Part shown: piece after piece, positions 18,943 to 27,144 of the stretch
Numbering within the stretch: position 1 is the first letter of the stretch
How the letters are laid out: each line of letters opens with the position of its first letter
NCBI RefSeq assembly: GCF_002076895.1
Contig: NZ_CP020465.1
Coordinates: forward strand, 3,720,001-3,784,000
Length of the DNA: 64,000 nt
DNA from: Cognaticolwellia beringensis
Lineage (GTDB): Bacteria > Pseudomonadota > Gammaproteobacteria > Enterobacterales > Alteromonadaceae
Reading direction: 5' to 3'
The notes under the pieces: generated by a model
Databases searched by the model: none
What the model was told of the DNA's origin: nothing
The model's input: the letters and a program-made list of their open reading frames with translations, nothing else
Translations under genes and position numbers: made by a program

Positions 18943-19803
18943 ATGTCTGAAAAATTACAAAAAGTATTAGCACGAGCAGGTGCTGGTTCACGCCGTGAAA
19001 TGGAAACTTACATAAGTGCTGGCCGTGTTAGCGTTGAAGGTAAAACCGCTTATTTAGGCGATCGTGTTGAAGGTAATGAACTGATTCGCGTTGATGGCCA
19101 TCAAGTTAAACTGAAACCTTTAGCAGACGATTTATGTCGTGTTTTAATGTACAACAAGCCAGAAGGCGAAATGTGTACGCGTAAAGATCCTGAAGGTCGC
19201 CCAACTGTTTTCGATCGTTTACCTAAGTTAGATGGTAGCCGTTGGGTAGCGGTAGGTCGTTTGGATATTAACACCTCAGGTATGTTGCTTTTTACTACCG
19301 ATGGTGAGCTTGCCAATCGTTTAATGCATCCTTCAAAACAGGTTGAACGTGAATATGCTGTGCGTATTTTTGGTGAAGTTAATGAAGCGATGTTACAAAC
19401 ATTGCGTCATGGCGTAAAACTTGAAGATGGTACGGCTAAATTTCAAAAAATCACTTATAAAGGTGGTGAAGGTCGCAACCATTGGTTCCATGTTGTGTTA
19501 TCTGAAGGCCGTAACCGTGAAGTTCGTCGCCTTTGGGAAAGCCAAGATGTACAAGTTAGCCGATTAATTCGTGTTCGTTACGGTGATATGGAAATGAAGC
19601 GTCAGTTACCTTTAGGTGGCTGGACAGAATTAAACTTACAAGATGTTAACTACTACAGAAAACTCGTTGATTTAGAGCCTGAAACACAAAGTAAAGTGAA
19701 GGTTGATGAGAAAGCAATGGATAACGCGAAAAGCCGCAGAATTCGTCGCTCAGTGAAAAAGCATCAACATCGCAGCCAACAAGCAACTAGACGCAGACGT
19801 TAA
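18943..19803 (+). CDS. rluB: 23S rRNA pseudouridine(2605) synthase
   Basis: Isomerises a uridine in 23S rRNA helix 90-92. 286 aa. An N-terminal S4 RNA-binding domain ([28 protein letters not shown]) precedes the RsuA-type catalytic domain with the Asp of [19 protein letters not shown], then [10 protein letters not shown] and [13 protein letters not shown] basic tail ([16 protein letters not shown]) ends the protein, usual for RluB. The scpA-scpB-rluB order is conserved in many gammaproteobacteria. A strong terminator follows. Confidence 0.95.
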   Translation: MSEKLQKVLARAGAGSRREMETYISAGRVSVEGKTAYLGDRVEGNELIRVDGHQVKLKPLADDLCRVLMYNKPEGEMCTRKDPEGRPTVFDRLPKLDGSRWVAVGRLDINTSGMLLFTTDGELANRLMHPSKQVEREYAVRIFGEVNEAMLQTLRHGVKLEDGTAKFQKITYKGGEGRNHWFHVVLSEGRNREVRRLWESQDVQVSRLIRVRYGDMEMKRQLPLGGWTELNLQDVNYYRKLVDLEPETQSKVKVDEKAMDNAKSRRIRRSVKKHQHRSQQATRRRR

Positions 19804-19857
19804 GCGTTAGATAAAGTAAATTGCTGAATTTATGTGTTACAACAACCAGCTAAATTA

Positions 19858-19895
19858 ATGACAAGTTCAATTCACTATCGAACTTGTCATTTTTA
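19858..19895 (+). terminator. Intrinsic terminator after rluB
   Basis: Stem ATGACAAGTTC / GAACTTGTCAT around an 11-base loop, followed by TTTTTATT. Confidence 0.88.
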
Positions 19896-20042
19896 TTTCA
19901 GTAATTTAATTTCACTTTGGTATTGGTAAAAAAATAAGATATTGTAAGTCGACACTTTTCATAGTCAGTTTTATTGTTTCAGTGTCGTGGAAAATATTTA
20001 CCTTAGTAATTGATTTAATTTTGACTCAACATAGGACATTAC

Positions 20043-21194
20043 GTGCAAGCAACTCTTAAAAGAATTTATATCGAAGACTCCGAGCAATTACATCTAGTTT
20101 GTCAACGCTATGCACAAGCCAATGTGCTTGCTATCGATACTGAATTTGTACGCACGCGAACGCTTTATCCTAAATTGGGACTTATTCAAATAAACGATGG
20201 TAATACCTTAGCATTAATTGATCCCGTTGCTGTGCCAGACTTAACTCCTTTTTGGCAAATACTTGAAGATCCAAAAATTCAAAAAGTGTTACATGCTTGT
20301 TCGGAAGATTTAGAAGTTTTTTTGACCGCAGGTAACTGTCGCCCAGTCAATTTAATTGATAGCCAAATTATAATGGCTTTTTTAGGTCATGGTATATCCA
20401 TGGGTTATGCGGCGATGATCTCACATTACACCGATATTGAAGTCGATAAGTCTGAATCTCGTACTGATTGGATGAAACGACCATTAACGCAAAATCAACT
20501 GACCTATGCAGCTGCTGATGTTGAACACCTGTTTAATATATTACCTTTATTATTTGCCGATATTGAAAAGGCGGGTTGGTTAGCCGCGGCTCAAGAAGAA
20601 AGTGACGTCATGGTTGAGCGTAAGTTCAGTGACATTGATGAAAGTCAGTTATACCTTAACCTTAAAATGGCTTGGCGTTTAAACCCTACGCAACTCTATC
20701 GCTTACAGCAATTAACCATTTGGCGCTATCAACAAGCTAAAATAAAAGATCGGCCCATCGGTTTTATCGCCAAAGACCATACTTTATTAGCCTTGGCGCA
20801 AATTAACCCAAGTAATGTGGGCGCTATGTCGGGTATTGAAGGTGTTGAGGCACTGGATATTCGTCATAAAGGTAATGCGATGTTAACGGTATTGAAACGT
20901 GCAGGTGAAGCAGAAAATATTGAGTTGCCACCGCAAATCATTCGTCTTGATGAATACCCTGGTTATAAACAGAACTTTAAAAAAGTTAAAAATTATATTA
21001 CCGAGTTAAGTACACAAACAAATTTACTGCCTGAAAATTTAGCCTCTAAAAAACAAATTAATCAATTTTTATCTTGGTATTTTAAGATCAATGGCGCAGA
21101 GAATCAGCCACAAATGGTTGATATAATGCGTGGTTGGCGCAAACCATTGTTTGGTGAAAAGTTACTCGCCTTCGTTGAGAATGACTTTCAGTAA
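20043..21194 (+). CDS. rnd: Ribonuclease D
   Basis: 3'-5' exoribonuclease that trims tRNA precursors and other small RNAs. 383 aa. DEDDy exonuclease motifs: Exo I AIDTEFVRTRT with Asp32/Glu34, Exo II HACSEDLEVF, Exo III YAAADVEHL. Two HRDC-like helical domains follow (LYRLQQLTIWRYQQAK). The start is GTG at 20043 and the second residue begins MQATLKRIY; no better ATG lies near. Single gene, but same strand as ycgL. Confidence 0.95.
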   Translation: MQATLKRIYIEDSEQLHLVCQRYAQANVLAIDTEFVRTRTLYPKLGLIQINDGNTLALIDPVAVPDLTPFWQILEDPKIQKVLHACSEDLEVFLTAGNCRPVNLIDSQIIMAFLGHGISMGYAAMISHYTDIEVDKSESRTDWMKRPLTQNQLTYAAADVEHLFNILPLLFADIEKAGWLAAAQEESDVMVERKFSDIDESQLYLNLKMAWRLNPTQLYRLQQLTIWRYQQAKIKDRPIGFIAKDHTLLALAQINPSNVGAMSGIEGVEALDIRHKGNAMLTVLKRAGEAENIELPPQIIRLDEYPGYKQNFKKVKNYITELSTQTNLLPENLASKKQINQFLSWYFKINGAENQPQMVDIMRGWRKPLFGEKLLAFVENDFQ

Positions 21195-21336
21195 ATTAGC
21201 CTTAAATCTTATTGAGTAAAGTGTTACATAACAGTCAAAGACGCTGGTGTATTGTTGTGATAACGTTACTCAGCGGTTGTTAAGGCAAATAAAATTAGCA
21301 ATTCCCCATATATCATTTTAATCATAGGTCTCCATT

Positions 21337-21648
21337 ATGCTGTGTAGTGTTTATAAAAGTTCTAAAAAATTACAAACTTATCTTTATGTTAATAACCGAG
21401 ATGATTTTTCTGAAGTGCCTGACGCGTTAATGAAAATGTTTGGTAAGCCGGTGATGGTTACCGTACTGAACCTTTCTTCAAAGGTTAAATTGGGATTTGC
21501 AGACTTAGAAAAAGTAAAAGTAAGTCTAGCTGACCAAGGTTATTATTTGCAGTTAACGCCGCAGGAAGAGGATATGTTAAAAGGGCATAAAGCTAGTATG
21601 AATACAGCTAAGAATGCTACTACGGGCAAAGATGATCAAGGAGAATAA
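21337..21648 (+). CDS. ycgL: YcgL domain protein (UPF0745)
   Basis: 103-aa small cytoplasmic protein of unknown function. The conserved YcgL core is visible: CSVYKSSKK, TYLYVNNRDDFSEVPDALMKMFGKP, VMVTVLNL, and ADLEKVKVSLADQGYYLQLTP. The last 15 residues are a polar tail. It is followed after five bases by a lytic transglycosylase gene, so the two are probably co-transcribed. Confidence 0.93.
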   Translation: MLCSVYKSSKKLQTYLYVNNRDDFSEVPDALMKMFGKPVMVTVLNLSSKVKLGFADLEKVKVSLADQGYYLQLTPQEEDMLKGHKASMNTAKNATTGKDDQGE

Positions 21649-21653
21649 TCATA

Positions 21654-22715
21654 ATGCGCTATATTAAATCAGTAAAAACAATATCATTTTCACTATGCTT
21701 AGCATTATTTTCTCAAGTAACCTTGGCTGCTGATGATAAAACAGCAACAACGTTAGATGCTAAAGCAAGCTTCGAACAATATATCGTTAAGTTAAAACAA
21801 GAAGCGATTTCTAGGGGCTTTGAGCAAACATTGATTGACGAATCTTTCGCTAATGTGGTTTTTCACCAACGTGCAGTTAAAGCGGATCGTAATCAACCTG
21901 AAACCGTTGAAACTCTTGATACTTACTTGCCAAAACGCTTACCTGATTGGAAAATCAAACGTGCTCGAGCAAAATATAAAGAGCATGAAGCACTGCTAAT
22001 CAAAGTAGCTGCTGAATACGGTGTACAGCCGCGTTTTATTGTTGCGCTTTGGGGGCTAGAGACAAACTTTGGTAAAATTATGGGCAACTATAATGTTATT
22101 TCTGCGTTATCAACCATGGCCTATGAAGGACGCCGCGAAGCATTCTTTAAAAAGCAGCTTTGGGCCGCGTTACAAATATTAAAAGAAGGCCATATCGATA
22201 GTGCGAACATGAAAGGCTCTTGGGCTGGCGCTATGGGACAAAATCAATTTATGCCAACCTCATTTGTTGGCTATGCGGTTGACGGTGATGGCGACGGAAA
22301 AAAAGATATTTGGGGTAACCAAGCCGATGTCTTTGCTTCAATGGCAAATTATTTGAAAAAAGAAGGTTGGAATGACCAACTTACATGGGGCCGACAAGTT
22401 AAATTACCGAGCGGTTTTGATACGTCATTAGCGATACCTAATAATACTGGTGGTCGTAAAAATTGGTTAAAAGCCTGGGCTAAAACCGAAAAAACCTTAG
22501 CACAGTGGCAGGCATTAGGGGTTCGACGCAGCGATGGTACTAATTTACCTAAAGTTGATATTAAAGCGGCATTAGTTTTTCCTGATGGCGCTAAAGGACG
22601 TGCGTACTTAGCTTACAATAACTATAAAAGTTTAATGCATTGGAATTTATCCTACTACTTTGTAAGCTCGGTGGGACATTTATCGGATCATATTAAATTT
22701 CCGCCGATTCAGTAG
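21654..22715 (+). CDS. Lytic murein transglycosylase, MltB family
   Basis: Cleaves peptidoglycan between MurNAc and GlcNAc in the periplasm, forming 1,6-anhydromuramyl ends. 353 aa. A signal peptide (residues 1-24, ending QVTLAA) without a lipobox Cys implies a soluble or loosely held protein. SLT_2 domain: FIVALWGLETNFGK with the catalytic Glu, GSWAGAMGQNQFMPTSF, and the DGDGKKDIWGNQADVFASMANYLKKEGW motif. Length and the C-terminal GRAYLAYNNYKSLMHWN fit MltB-like enzymes (family 103). Co-oriented with ycgL and ycgN. Confidence 0.92.
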   Translation: MRYIKSVKTISFSLCLALFSQVTLAADDKTATTLDAKASFEQYIVKLKQEAISRGFEQTLIDESFANVVFHQRAVKADRNQPETVETLDTYLPKRLPDWKIKRARAKYKEHEALLIKVAAEYGVQPRFIVALWGLETNFGKIMGNYNVISALSTMAYEGRREAFFKKQLWAALQILKEGHIDSANMKGSWAGAMGQNQFMPTSFVGYAVDGDGDGKKDIWGNQADVFASMANYLKKEGWNDQLTWGRQVKLPSGFDTSLAIPNNTGGRKNWLKAWAKTEKTLAQWQALGVRRSDGTNLPKVDIKAALVFPDGAKGRAYLAYNNYKSLMHWNLSYYFVSSVGHLSDHIKFPPIQ

Positions 22716-22772
22716 TCAGTTTTAGTAAGTCTTAGAAAGTAATAGCAACAGTAAGCATACATAAGTAGTGAT

Positions 22773-23321
22773 ATGAGTAAAAAAAATAGTCGTTTGAGCG
22801 CAAAGCCAAAAAAAGTGGTAGTTGAACGTTTTTGGGAAACTAAATCATTAAATGAAATGTCCCGAACCGAATGGGAATCATTGTGTGATGGTTGTGCTAA
22901 ATGCTGCCTGAATAAATTTATTGATGACGATAGCACTACTGACGAAACAGAGTTGATGCCGACTACGCATATTGCTGAAGGTGAGCAAATGAGCTACTCG
23001 AACATTGCTTGTCATTTACTCAATGATAAAACTTGTCAGTGTTCAAAATACGAGCAACGTACTGTACTCGTGCCAGACTGTGTGCAGTTAACACAAGAGA
23101 ACTTGGATGACGTGTTTTTTATGCCGCCAAGTTGTACTTATCGACGTTTAAAAGAGGGCAGAGGTATGCCGTCATGGCACCCGTTATTGCACAATGGCAA
23201 AAAATCAGCCATGCACCAAGCCGGTATGTCAGTGCGTGGTAAAATTATCAAAGATAACGACGTTGAATTAGACGATTTTGAAGGCTATATTGTGTTGTGG
23301 CCACTGAACGATATTGATTAA
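22773..23321 (+). CDS. ycgN: YcgN family cysteine cluster protein (UPF0260)
   Basis: 182-aa protein of unknown function with a metal-binding cysteine pattern: CDGCAKCCLNKF, then CHLLNDKTCQCSKYEQR, PDCVQL and PPSCTYRRL. These fit the zinc/iron-sulfur binding (YkgJ-like) family. WETKSLNEMSRTEWESL before the first cluster is typical of YcgN. A decayed second copy of its first 200 bases lies at 25341-25545. Ends just before a strong hairpin terminator. Confidence 0.93.
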   Translation: MSKKNSRLSAKPKKVVVERFWETKSLNEMSRTEWESLCDGCAKCCLNKFIDDDSTTDETELMPTTHIAEGEQMSYSNIACHLLNDKTCQCSKYEQRTVLVPDCVQLTQENLDDVFFMPPSCTYRRLKEGRGMPSWHPLLHNGKKSAMHQAGMSVRGKIIKDNDVELDDFEGYIVLWPLNDID

Positions 23322-23384
23322 CTCATCATAACAGCAAATTCATGCTACAGATTAGCCATGCTATAAATTAACTATTCTACTAAT

Positions 23385-23425
23385 CTGAAAGCTTAAAAAT
23401 ATTATTAAGCTTTCAGCTATTTTTA
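23385..23425 (+). terminator. Intrinsic terminator after ycgN
   Basis: Stem CTGAAAGCTTAA / TTAAGCTTTCAG with a short AT loop, then CTATTTTTACC. It marks the end of the ycgL-mlt-ycgN group and the start of the decayed patch. Confidence 0.75.
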
Positions 23426-23436
23426 CCAACACTTTA

Positions 23437-23688
23437 TTAAAGGCATAATGCTCTAAAAGGCAAACTCGCTGCGCCGACTGATACGGGCTCATACGTTACT
23501 TCTGATATCAGCAATTCGGGTTTAGGCCGTTCGGAAGAGCGACGATGTAATGCGTACATGACCACTTCTTTGATCAGTAATTTAGATAATGATTTTGGTA
23601 TGTGTCCACCAATGACAATAGCCTGAGTATCTAATAACGCCGCTGATGATGATGCCACCAAACTTACGGCATCTTTAACTTTTGTTAT
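23437..23688 (-). pseudogene. C-terminal remnant of a ROK-family regulator or sugar kinase
   Basis: About 80 codons read openly on the minus strand, beginning DAVSLVASSSAALLD, then TQAIVIGGHIP, RRSSERPKPELLISEV and ending GAASLPFRALCL. These match the C-terminal end of ROK-family (NagC/Mlc/glucokinase) proteins, where IVIGGxIP and GAASLPxRAL occur; the recognition is from memory. A TAG stop lies in frame just upstream. The missing 250-300 N-terminal residues, including any helix-turn-helix or kinase site, are not found nearby. It is therefore a fragment, not a gene. Confidence 0.7.
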
Positions 23689-23734
23689 CTACTCTTGAAA
23701 CTTACATGAAATATGCTAATTATACGTCTGTTAT

Positions 23735-23950
23735 TTGGGGGTTTTGACTTTAACCTTGTCACTTTACGCGGGCGATATAGCGGCAACAGTTATTGAAGCA
23801 ATAAATAAAGTAGGCTCGGTATTTTATGGCCCGATTTTAGCTATTTTCTTATTAGCTGTTTTTGATAAACGTTTGTGTGCTTTACAAATTAACAATGGCT
23901 TACTTTCTTGTCATGATTGCTATTTGTTTATCAATTCCAATGCTATTTAG
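23735..23950 (+). pseudogene. Fragment of a sodium:solute symporter (SSS family)
   Basis: A 71-codon reading contains GDIAATVIEAINKVGSVFYGP followed by ILAIFLLAVFDKR, a pattern from the later membrane helices of SSS-family sodium/sugar or sodium/myo-inositol symporters. Full-length members have about 500-550 residues. After the fragment the frame degenerates (ALQINNGLLSCHD...) and ends. A terminator-like hairpin follows at once, suggesting this was the gene's original 3' end. The internal majority of the gene is gone. Together with the ROK remnant it suggests a deleted sugar-uptake locus. Confidence 0.68.
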
Positions 23951-23958
23951 TTAATGAC

Positions 23959-23990
23959 CAGAAGGCTGAAAAGCCTTCTGCATCTTTTAT
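23959..23990 (+). terminator. Terminator-like hairpin after the symporter remnant
   Basis: Perfect stem CAGAAGGC / GCCTTCTG with loop TGAAAA, followed by CATCTTTTATTTT. It lies just before the glycerate kinase gene. Confidence 0.7.
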
Positions 23991-24008
23991 TTTATGTGTG
24001 AAATCATC

Positions 24009-25274
24009 ATGAAAACTAAACAATTTTTACAAAATCTTTTTGAAATCGCAGTCAATGAAAGCCTACCTTCGGTCTGTATGCCTAAACACCTTGAAAACAT
24101 AGATGCGAGTAATGGTTTATGTGTTATTGGCGCTGGTAAAGCGGCTGTCGATATGGCTAATACTATGCATCAATTCTTCGGTGAAAAATGCTATGGCACT
24201 GTTGTTACGCGTCATGGTTATACCACCAGTGCGAGTATTGGTGGTATAAAAATATTAACAGCAGGCCATCCTATACCTGACGAAGGAAGTGCAAACGCAG
24301 GGAAAGAAATTTTAGCCTTGGCTAAAAGTGTTCCTGAAAATGTCCCCGTGGTATTTTTAATTTCAGGTGGAGGCTCTGCTTTACTTTCGTTACCAATTGA
24401 AGGCGTTAGCTTTGAAGAAAAGATGCAATTAAATAAATTCTTATTAGGCTCTGGTGCGTCTATTGATGAAATTAATTGCGTTCGAAAACAATTATCACAA
24501 ATAAAAGGGGGGAGGTTAGCACAAGCAATAAAAGGTGATTTTTATACCCTTATTATTTCTGATGTAGTTGGTGACGACCCGGCCACAATTGCCTCAGGCC
24601 CAACAGTTAAAGACCATACTACTGGCGAGCAAGCATTAAATATATTGACTAAATATGGTTGGAAACGAGTTCCTGCTATTGAACAAGCATTACTGGCAAA
24701 GTCTGCAGCGGGGAATAGAACTGTATCATCAGCTGATACGATTAAAAACTTTACTATTATGGCGAATGCTAGACAGTCAATTGATAAAGCTATTTCAACA
24801 GTTGATAAATCAAAGTGGCATGTTGAAGTGCTTAATTATGATGAAGTGGGTGATGCCAACAACGTTGCAAAGCAACATGCGGCAATAGCATTACGTGCGC
24901 TTAAAACCAATAAGCCTACCTTACTATTTTCTGGTGGAGAGTTAACCGTGACTTTAACGAATGCTTCAGGTCAAGGCGGCCCAAATCAACAATATATGCT
25001 GGCATTAGCTATTGCACTTAAAGGCGAAAAAGGCATTGTTGCATTAGCTTGTGATACCGACGGTATTGACGGCAGCGAAGATGTAGCAGGCGCTTATATC
25101 GATTCAACAACATTGCTAAGAGCTAATGAACTAGGCTTGTCAGCGATGAATTATTTAAAGACCAATAATTGTTTTAACTTTTTTAAGCCACTGGATGATT
25201 TAATCATAACAGGGCCAACACATACCAATGTTAATGATTTTAGGGTGATTATGATTGATCCAAGTTTGTCATAA
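24009..25274 (+). CDS. Glycerate 2-kinase (MOFRL family, GckA/TtuD type)
   Basis: Phosphorylates D-glycerate to 2-phosphoglycerate, or in the older naming acts as a hydroxypyruvate reductase. About 421 aa and apparently intact. Seen: GAGKAAVDMA, GHPIPDEGSANAG, the nucleotide-binding LISGGGSALLSLPI, VRKQLSQIKGGRLA and ISDVVGDDPATIASGPTV. The C-terminal MOFRL domain has LFSGGELTVTL, GGPNQQYMLALA, DTDGIDG and NDFRVIM. The start is ATG 24009 (MKTKQF) or the ATG at 23994 with weak support. It is the only intact gene of a patch between two ycgN copies, beside ROK and symporter remnants, which suggests it once served sugar-acid catabolism. Confidence 0.9.
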   Translation: MKTKQFLQNLFEIAVNESLPSVCMPKHLENIDASNGLCVIGAGKAAVDMANTMHQFFGEKCYGTVVTRHGYTTSASIGGIKILTAGHPIPDEGSANAGKEILALAKSVPENVPVVFLISGGGSALLSLPIEGVSFEEKMQLNKFLLGSGASIDEINCVRKQLSQIKGGRLAQAIKGDFYTLIISDVVGDDPATIASGPTVKDHTTGEQALNILTKYGWKRVPAIEQALLAKSAAGNRTVSSADTIKNFTIMANARQSIDKAISTVDKSKWHVEVLNYDEVGDANNVAKQHAAIALRALKTNKPTLLFSGGELTVTLTNASGQGGPNQQYMLALAIALKGEKGIVALACDTDGIDGSEDVAGAYIDSTTLLRANELGLSAMNYLKTNNCFNFFKPLDDLIITGPTHTNVNDFRVIMIDPSLS

Positions 25275-25340
25275 ATTATAGTCAGCTTAATTAAGTTATG
25301 GCTACTATTAATAGCCATAAGTAGCCATGCGTTGCCATAG

Positions 25341-25545
25341 CTGTAAAAACAATAATCGTTCGAGTGCAAAGTCATAAAAAGTTGTTGTTGAACGTTTTGG
25401 GAATCTACATCATTAAGTGAAATGTCTCGCACTGACTGGGAGTCATAGTGTGATGGTTTTGCTTAATGTTGCCTGAATAAATTTATTGATGACGATAACA
25501 CCACCGATGAAACTGAGCTGATTCCGAATATGCATATTGCCGAAA
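25341..25545 (+). pseudogene. Decayed second copy of the 5' part of ycgN
   Basis: Aligns by eye along its whole length with 22776-22981, the first 70 codons of ycgN. The start codon is changed to CTG, one T is missing in the TTTTGG stretch, and three in-frame stops have replaced Lys, Leu and Lys codons. The two cluster cysteines of CDGCAKCC are partly lost. In the roughly 65 codons compared, about 14 differences are synonymous and about 15 change the residue. That mix suggests a long-diverged functional copy that later decayed. The match ends at the codons for His-Ile-Ala-Glu, where EAL-like coding begins. Confidence 0.8.
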
Positions 25546-25672
25546 TAGCATAGAAACTAGAAGAATTAGAGTGTTTAAAATCATTAGGTTGCTATAACTT
25601 TCAAGGCTTTATTTTAGCAAACCTATTCCATTTAATGATTTTGTCGCGCTATTAAATTACGTCAAGAGTTAA
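25535..25672 (+). pseudogene. C-terminal remnant of an EAL-domain (c-di-GMP phosphodiesterase) gene
   Basis: Reading from ATTGCCGAA gives Ile-Ala-Glu, a stop where GVET would be, then LEELECLKSLGCYNFQGFIL. After a one-base frameshift it continues (A-K-)PIPFNDFVALLNYVKS and a TAA at 25670-25672. This matches the end of EAL domains (IAEGVET...LKSLGCxxxQGFxxxKPxPxxxF). The catalytic EAL motif and the upstream 200 residues are absent, so it is non-functional. It is fused to the ycgN remnant at a shared IAE(G) coding stretch. Confidence 0.75.
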
Positions 25673-25735
25673 GTGAAATTAGCATGTTTCACGATTTTTT
25701 ACTGTTTGTGTATTTGCTTGAGGTTTTATTTTAGG

Positions 25736-26137
25736 CTATTGACTTGCATCAGTTTTTCTAAAAAATAATAGATTAAATAACTCTTTAACACTGATCGTTA
25801 GTAACCAATAACTTGAACGCTTTGGTACTTTTATCTTTGTTGATGTTTTTTTTGTTCTCAAATGATTTTTATCTGATAATATTTTAGCTTTTTCTGCCAT
25901 TTTAATATTATCTCTTCGCTCTTGTGCAATATTGGCTCGTTCGGTAAAACGTTGTCTAGATTTTGCAGACATGCTTGATAAGAAACTGGCACTTGTAGCG
26001 CTTTTTCCTTTAACTTTTGTTCTTGGCTTTGGTGAACTACACATACTAACCTCAAAAATAGCTTTAATTAACGGTGCAAAACTTATAATCGCACTAAAAA
26101 AAGTAACATTTAATGAAGTTGTATTTTCCATCTTCAT
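25736..26137 (-). CDS. Possible hypothetical protein (uncertain)
   Basis: A 133-codon open frame with a hydrophobic N-terminal segment (VTFFSAIISFAPLIKAIF), a strongly basic middle (MSAKSRQRFTERANIAQERR, KILSDKNHLRTKK) and a second hydrophobic segment (SSYWLLTISVKELFNLLFF). No family is recognised and no clear Shine-Dalgarno is seen. An internal ATG at the MCSSPKP segment is an alternative start. It lies next to the decayed patch, so it may be a degraded or spurious frame. Confidence 0.25.
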   Translation of the reverse strand: MKMENTTSLNVTFFSAIISFAPLIKAIFEVSMCSSPKPRTKVKGKSATSASFLSSMSAKSRQRFTERANIAQERRDNIKMAEKAKILSDKNHLRTKKTSTKIKVPKRSSYWLLTISVKELFNLLFFRKTDASQ

Positions 26138-26336
26138 TAATGGCCTGCCTATATAGACCTGACAGTTAACGAAAAAATTCGCATATTAGCCATTAAAGTC
26201 GCATTGAAAACAAGACAGACTTACTCTGTATATTGATATCGCTTACAAGTGAGCCTTTAGCGAGGAAGGTATTTGCCTGAATTTTTTAGCTTTAACACTT
26301 TAACAATTAAATAAATTCAGACAAAAAGTATTGAAG

Positions 26337-26858
26337 CTAATCTACTTGCTGTAATTCTTTTAAATAGCGTTCGCCATTTTCAACATAGTGCATAGCAGAT
26401 TTTGTAAACATTTCGCGGGTTGACTCATCAAGTGGTTTAATAATTTTAGCCGGAGAGCCTATGACAAGGTGTCCGTCTGGCACTTGCATATTTTCAGTGA
26501 CTAAACTGTTGGCTCCGATTAAACAATTTTTGCCAATATTAGCGCCGTTGAGTACAACAGCATTCATACCAATTAATGTATTATCTCCAATAGTGCAGCC
26601 ATGTAGCATAACTTTATGGCCGACAGTGACCTTATTTCCAATGGTCATTGGGTATTGAGCATCAACATGCAAAATTGAACCGTCTTGAATATTAGTATGC
26701 TCACCAATGTTAATACTGGCAACGTCGGCGCGAATGACGACATTAAACCAAATGCTGGTCTGCTTTCCTAAGGTTACGTCTCCGATTAGTGTGGCGTTTG
26801 GTGCGATAAAGTTGCTCTCATTTAAACTCGGGACTAAATCAGCTAATCGATAAATCAT
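26337..26858 (-). CDS. yrdA: Gamma-carbonic anhydrase family protein (YrdA-like)
   Basis: Left-handed beta-helix protein of 173 aa, trimeric in the family. Hexapeptide repeats are obvious (ATLIGDVTLGKQTSI, INIGEHTNIQDGSI, NTLIGMNAVVLNGANIGKNCLIG). The three metal-binding histidines of gamma-class carbonic anhydrases are present (His64, His81, His86, in ILHVD, VGHKVMLHG), as are Arg43 and Asp45 in VIRAD. Many YrdA-type members have weak or no CO2 hydration activity, so the enzymatic role is unproven. Single gene, facing away from pntA. Confidence 0.9.
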   Translation of the reverse strand: MIYRLADLVPSLNESNFIAPNATLIGDVTLGKQTSIWFNVVIRADVASINIGEHTNIQDGSILHVDAQYPMTIGNKVTVGHKVMLHGCTIGDNTLIGMNAVVLNGANIGKNCLIGANSLVTENMQVPDGHLVIGSPAKIIKPLDESTREMFTKSAMHYVENGERYLKELQQVD

Positions 26859-27144
26859 CTATTTTTCCTTTTTTAGAATGTATCTCTTTATCTTAATCTA
26901 TTCATGTCATAGCGCAAACTAGACCTTGGACTACGACCAACAAAATTATAAAGCTTGTCCTATAATGAAAATAAACCAGCTTGATGTATGAAAATTAAAC
27001 AATTAATGGTAAAACATTAATCTAGTTAGTAATAATAATAATTTTAACGTTCAGTCGAATCAGATAACTCGTAAGTAGGCTCGGCATAATAAATTAAGTG
27101 TTGAGCTTGTGAACTAGATTTTTATGATGAAATAAAGGTGATTT

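Noticed and set aside
25932..26156. 74-codon plus-strand frame with hydrophobic stretches
   Set aside because: Antisense to the equally doubtful frame at 25736-26137, no start signal; the hydrophobic runs are what AT-rich complement gives.
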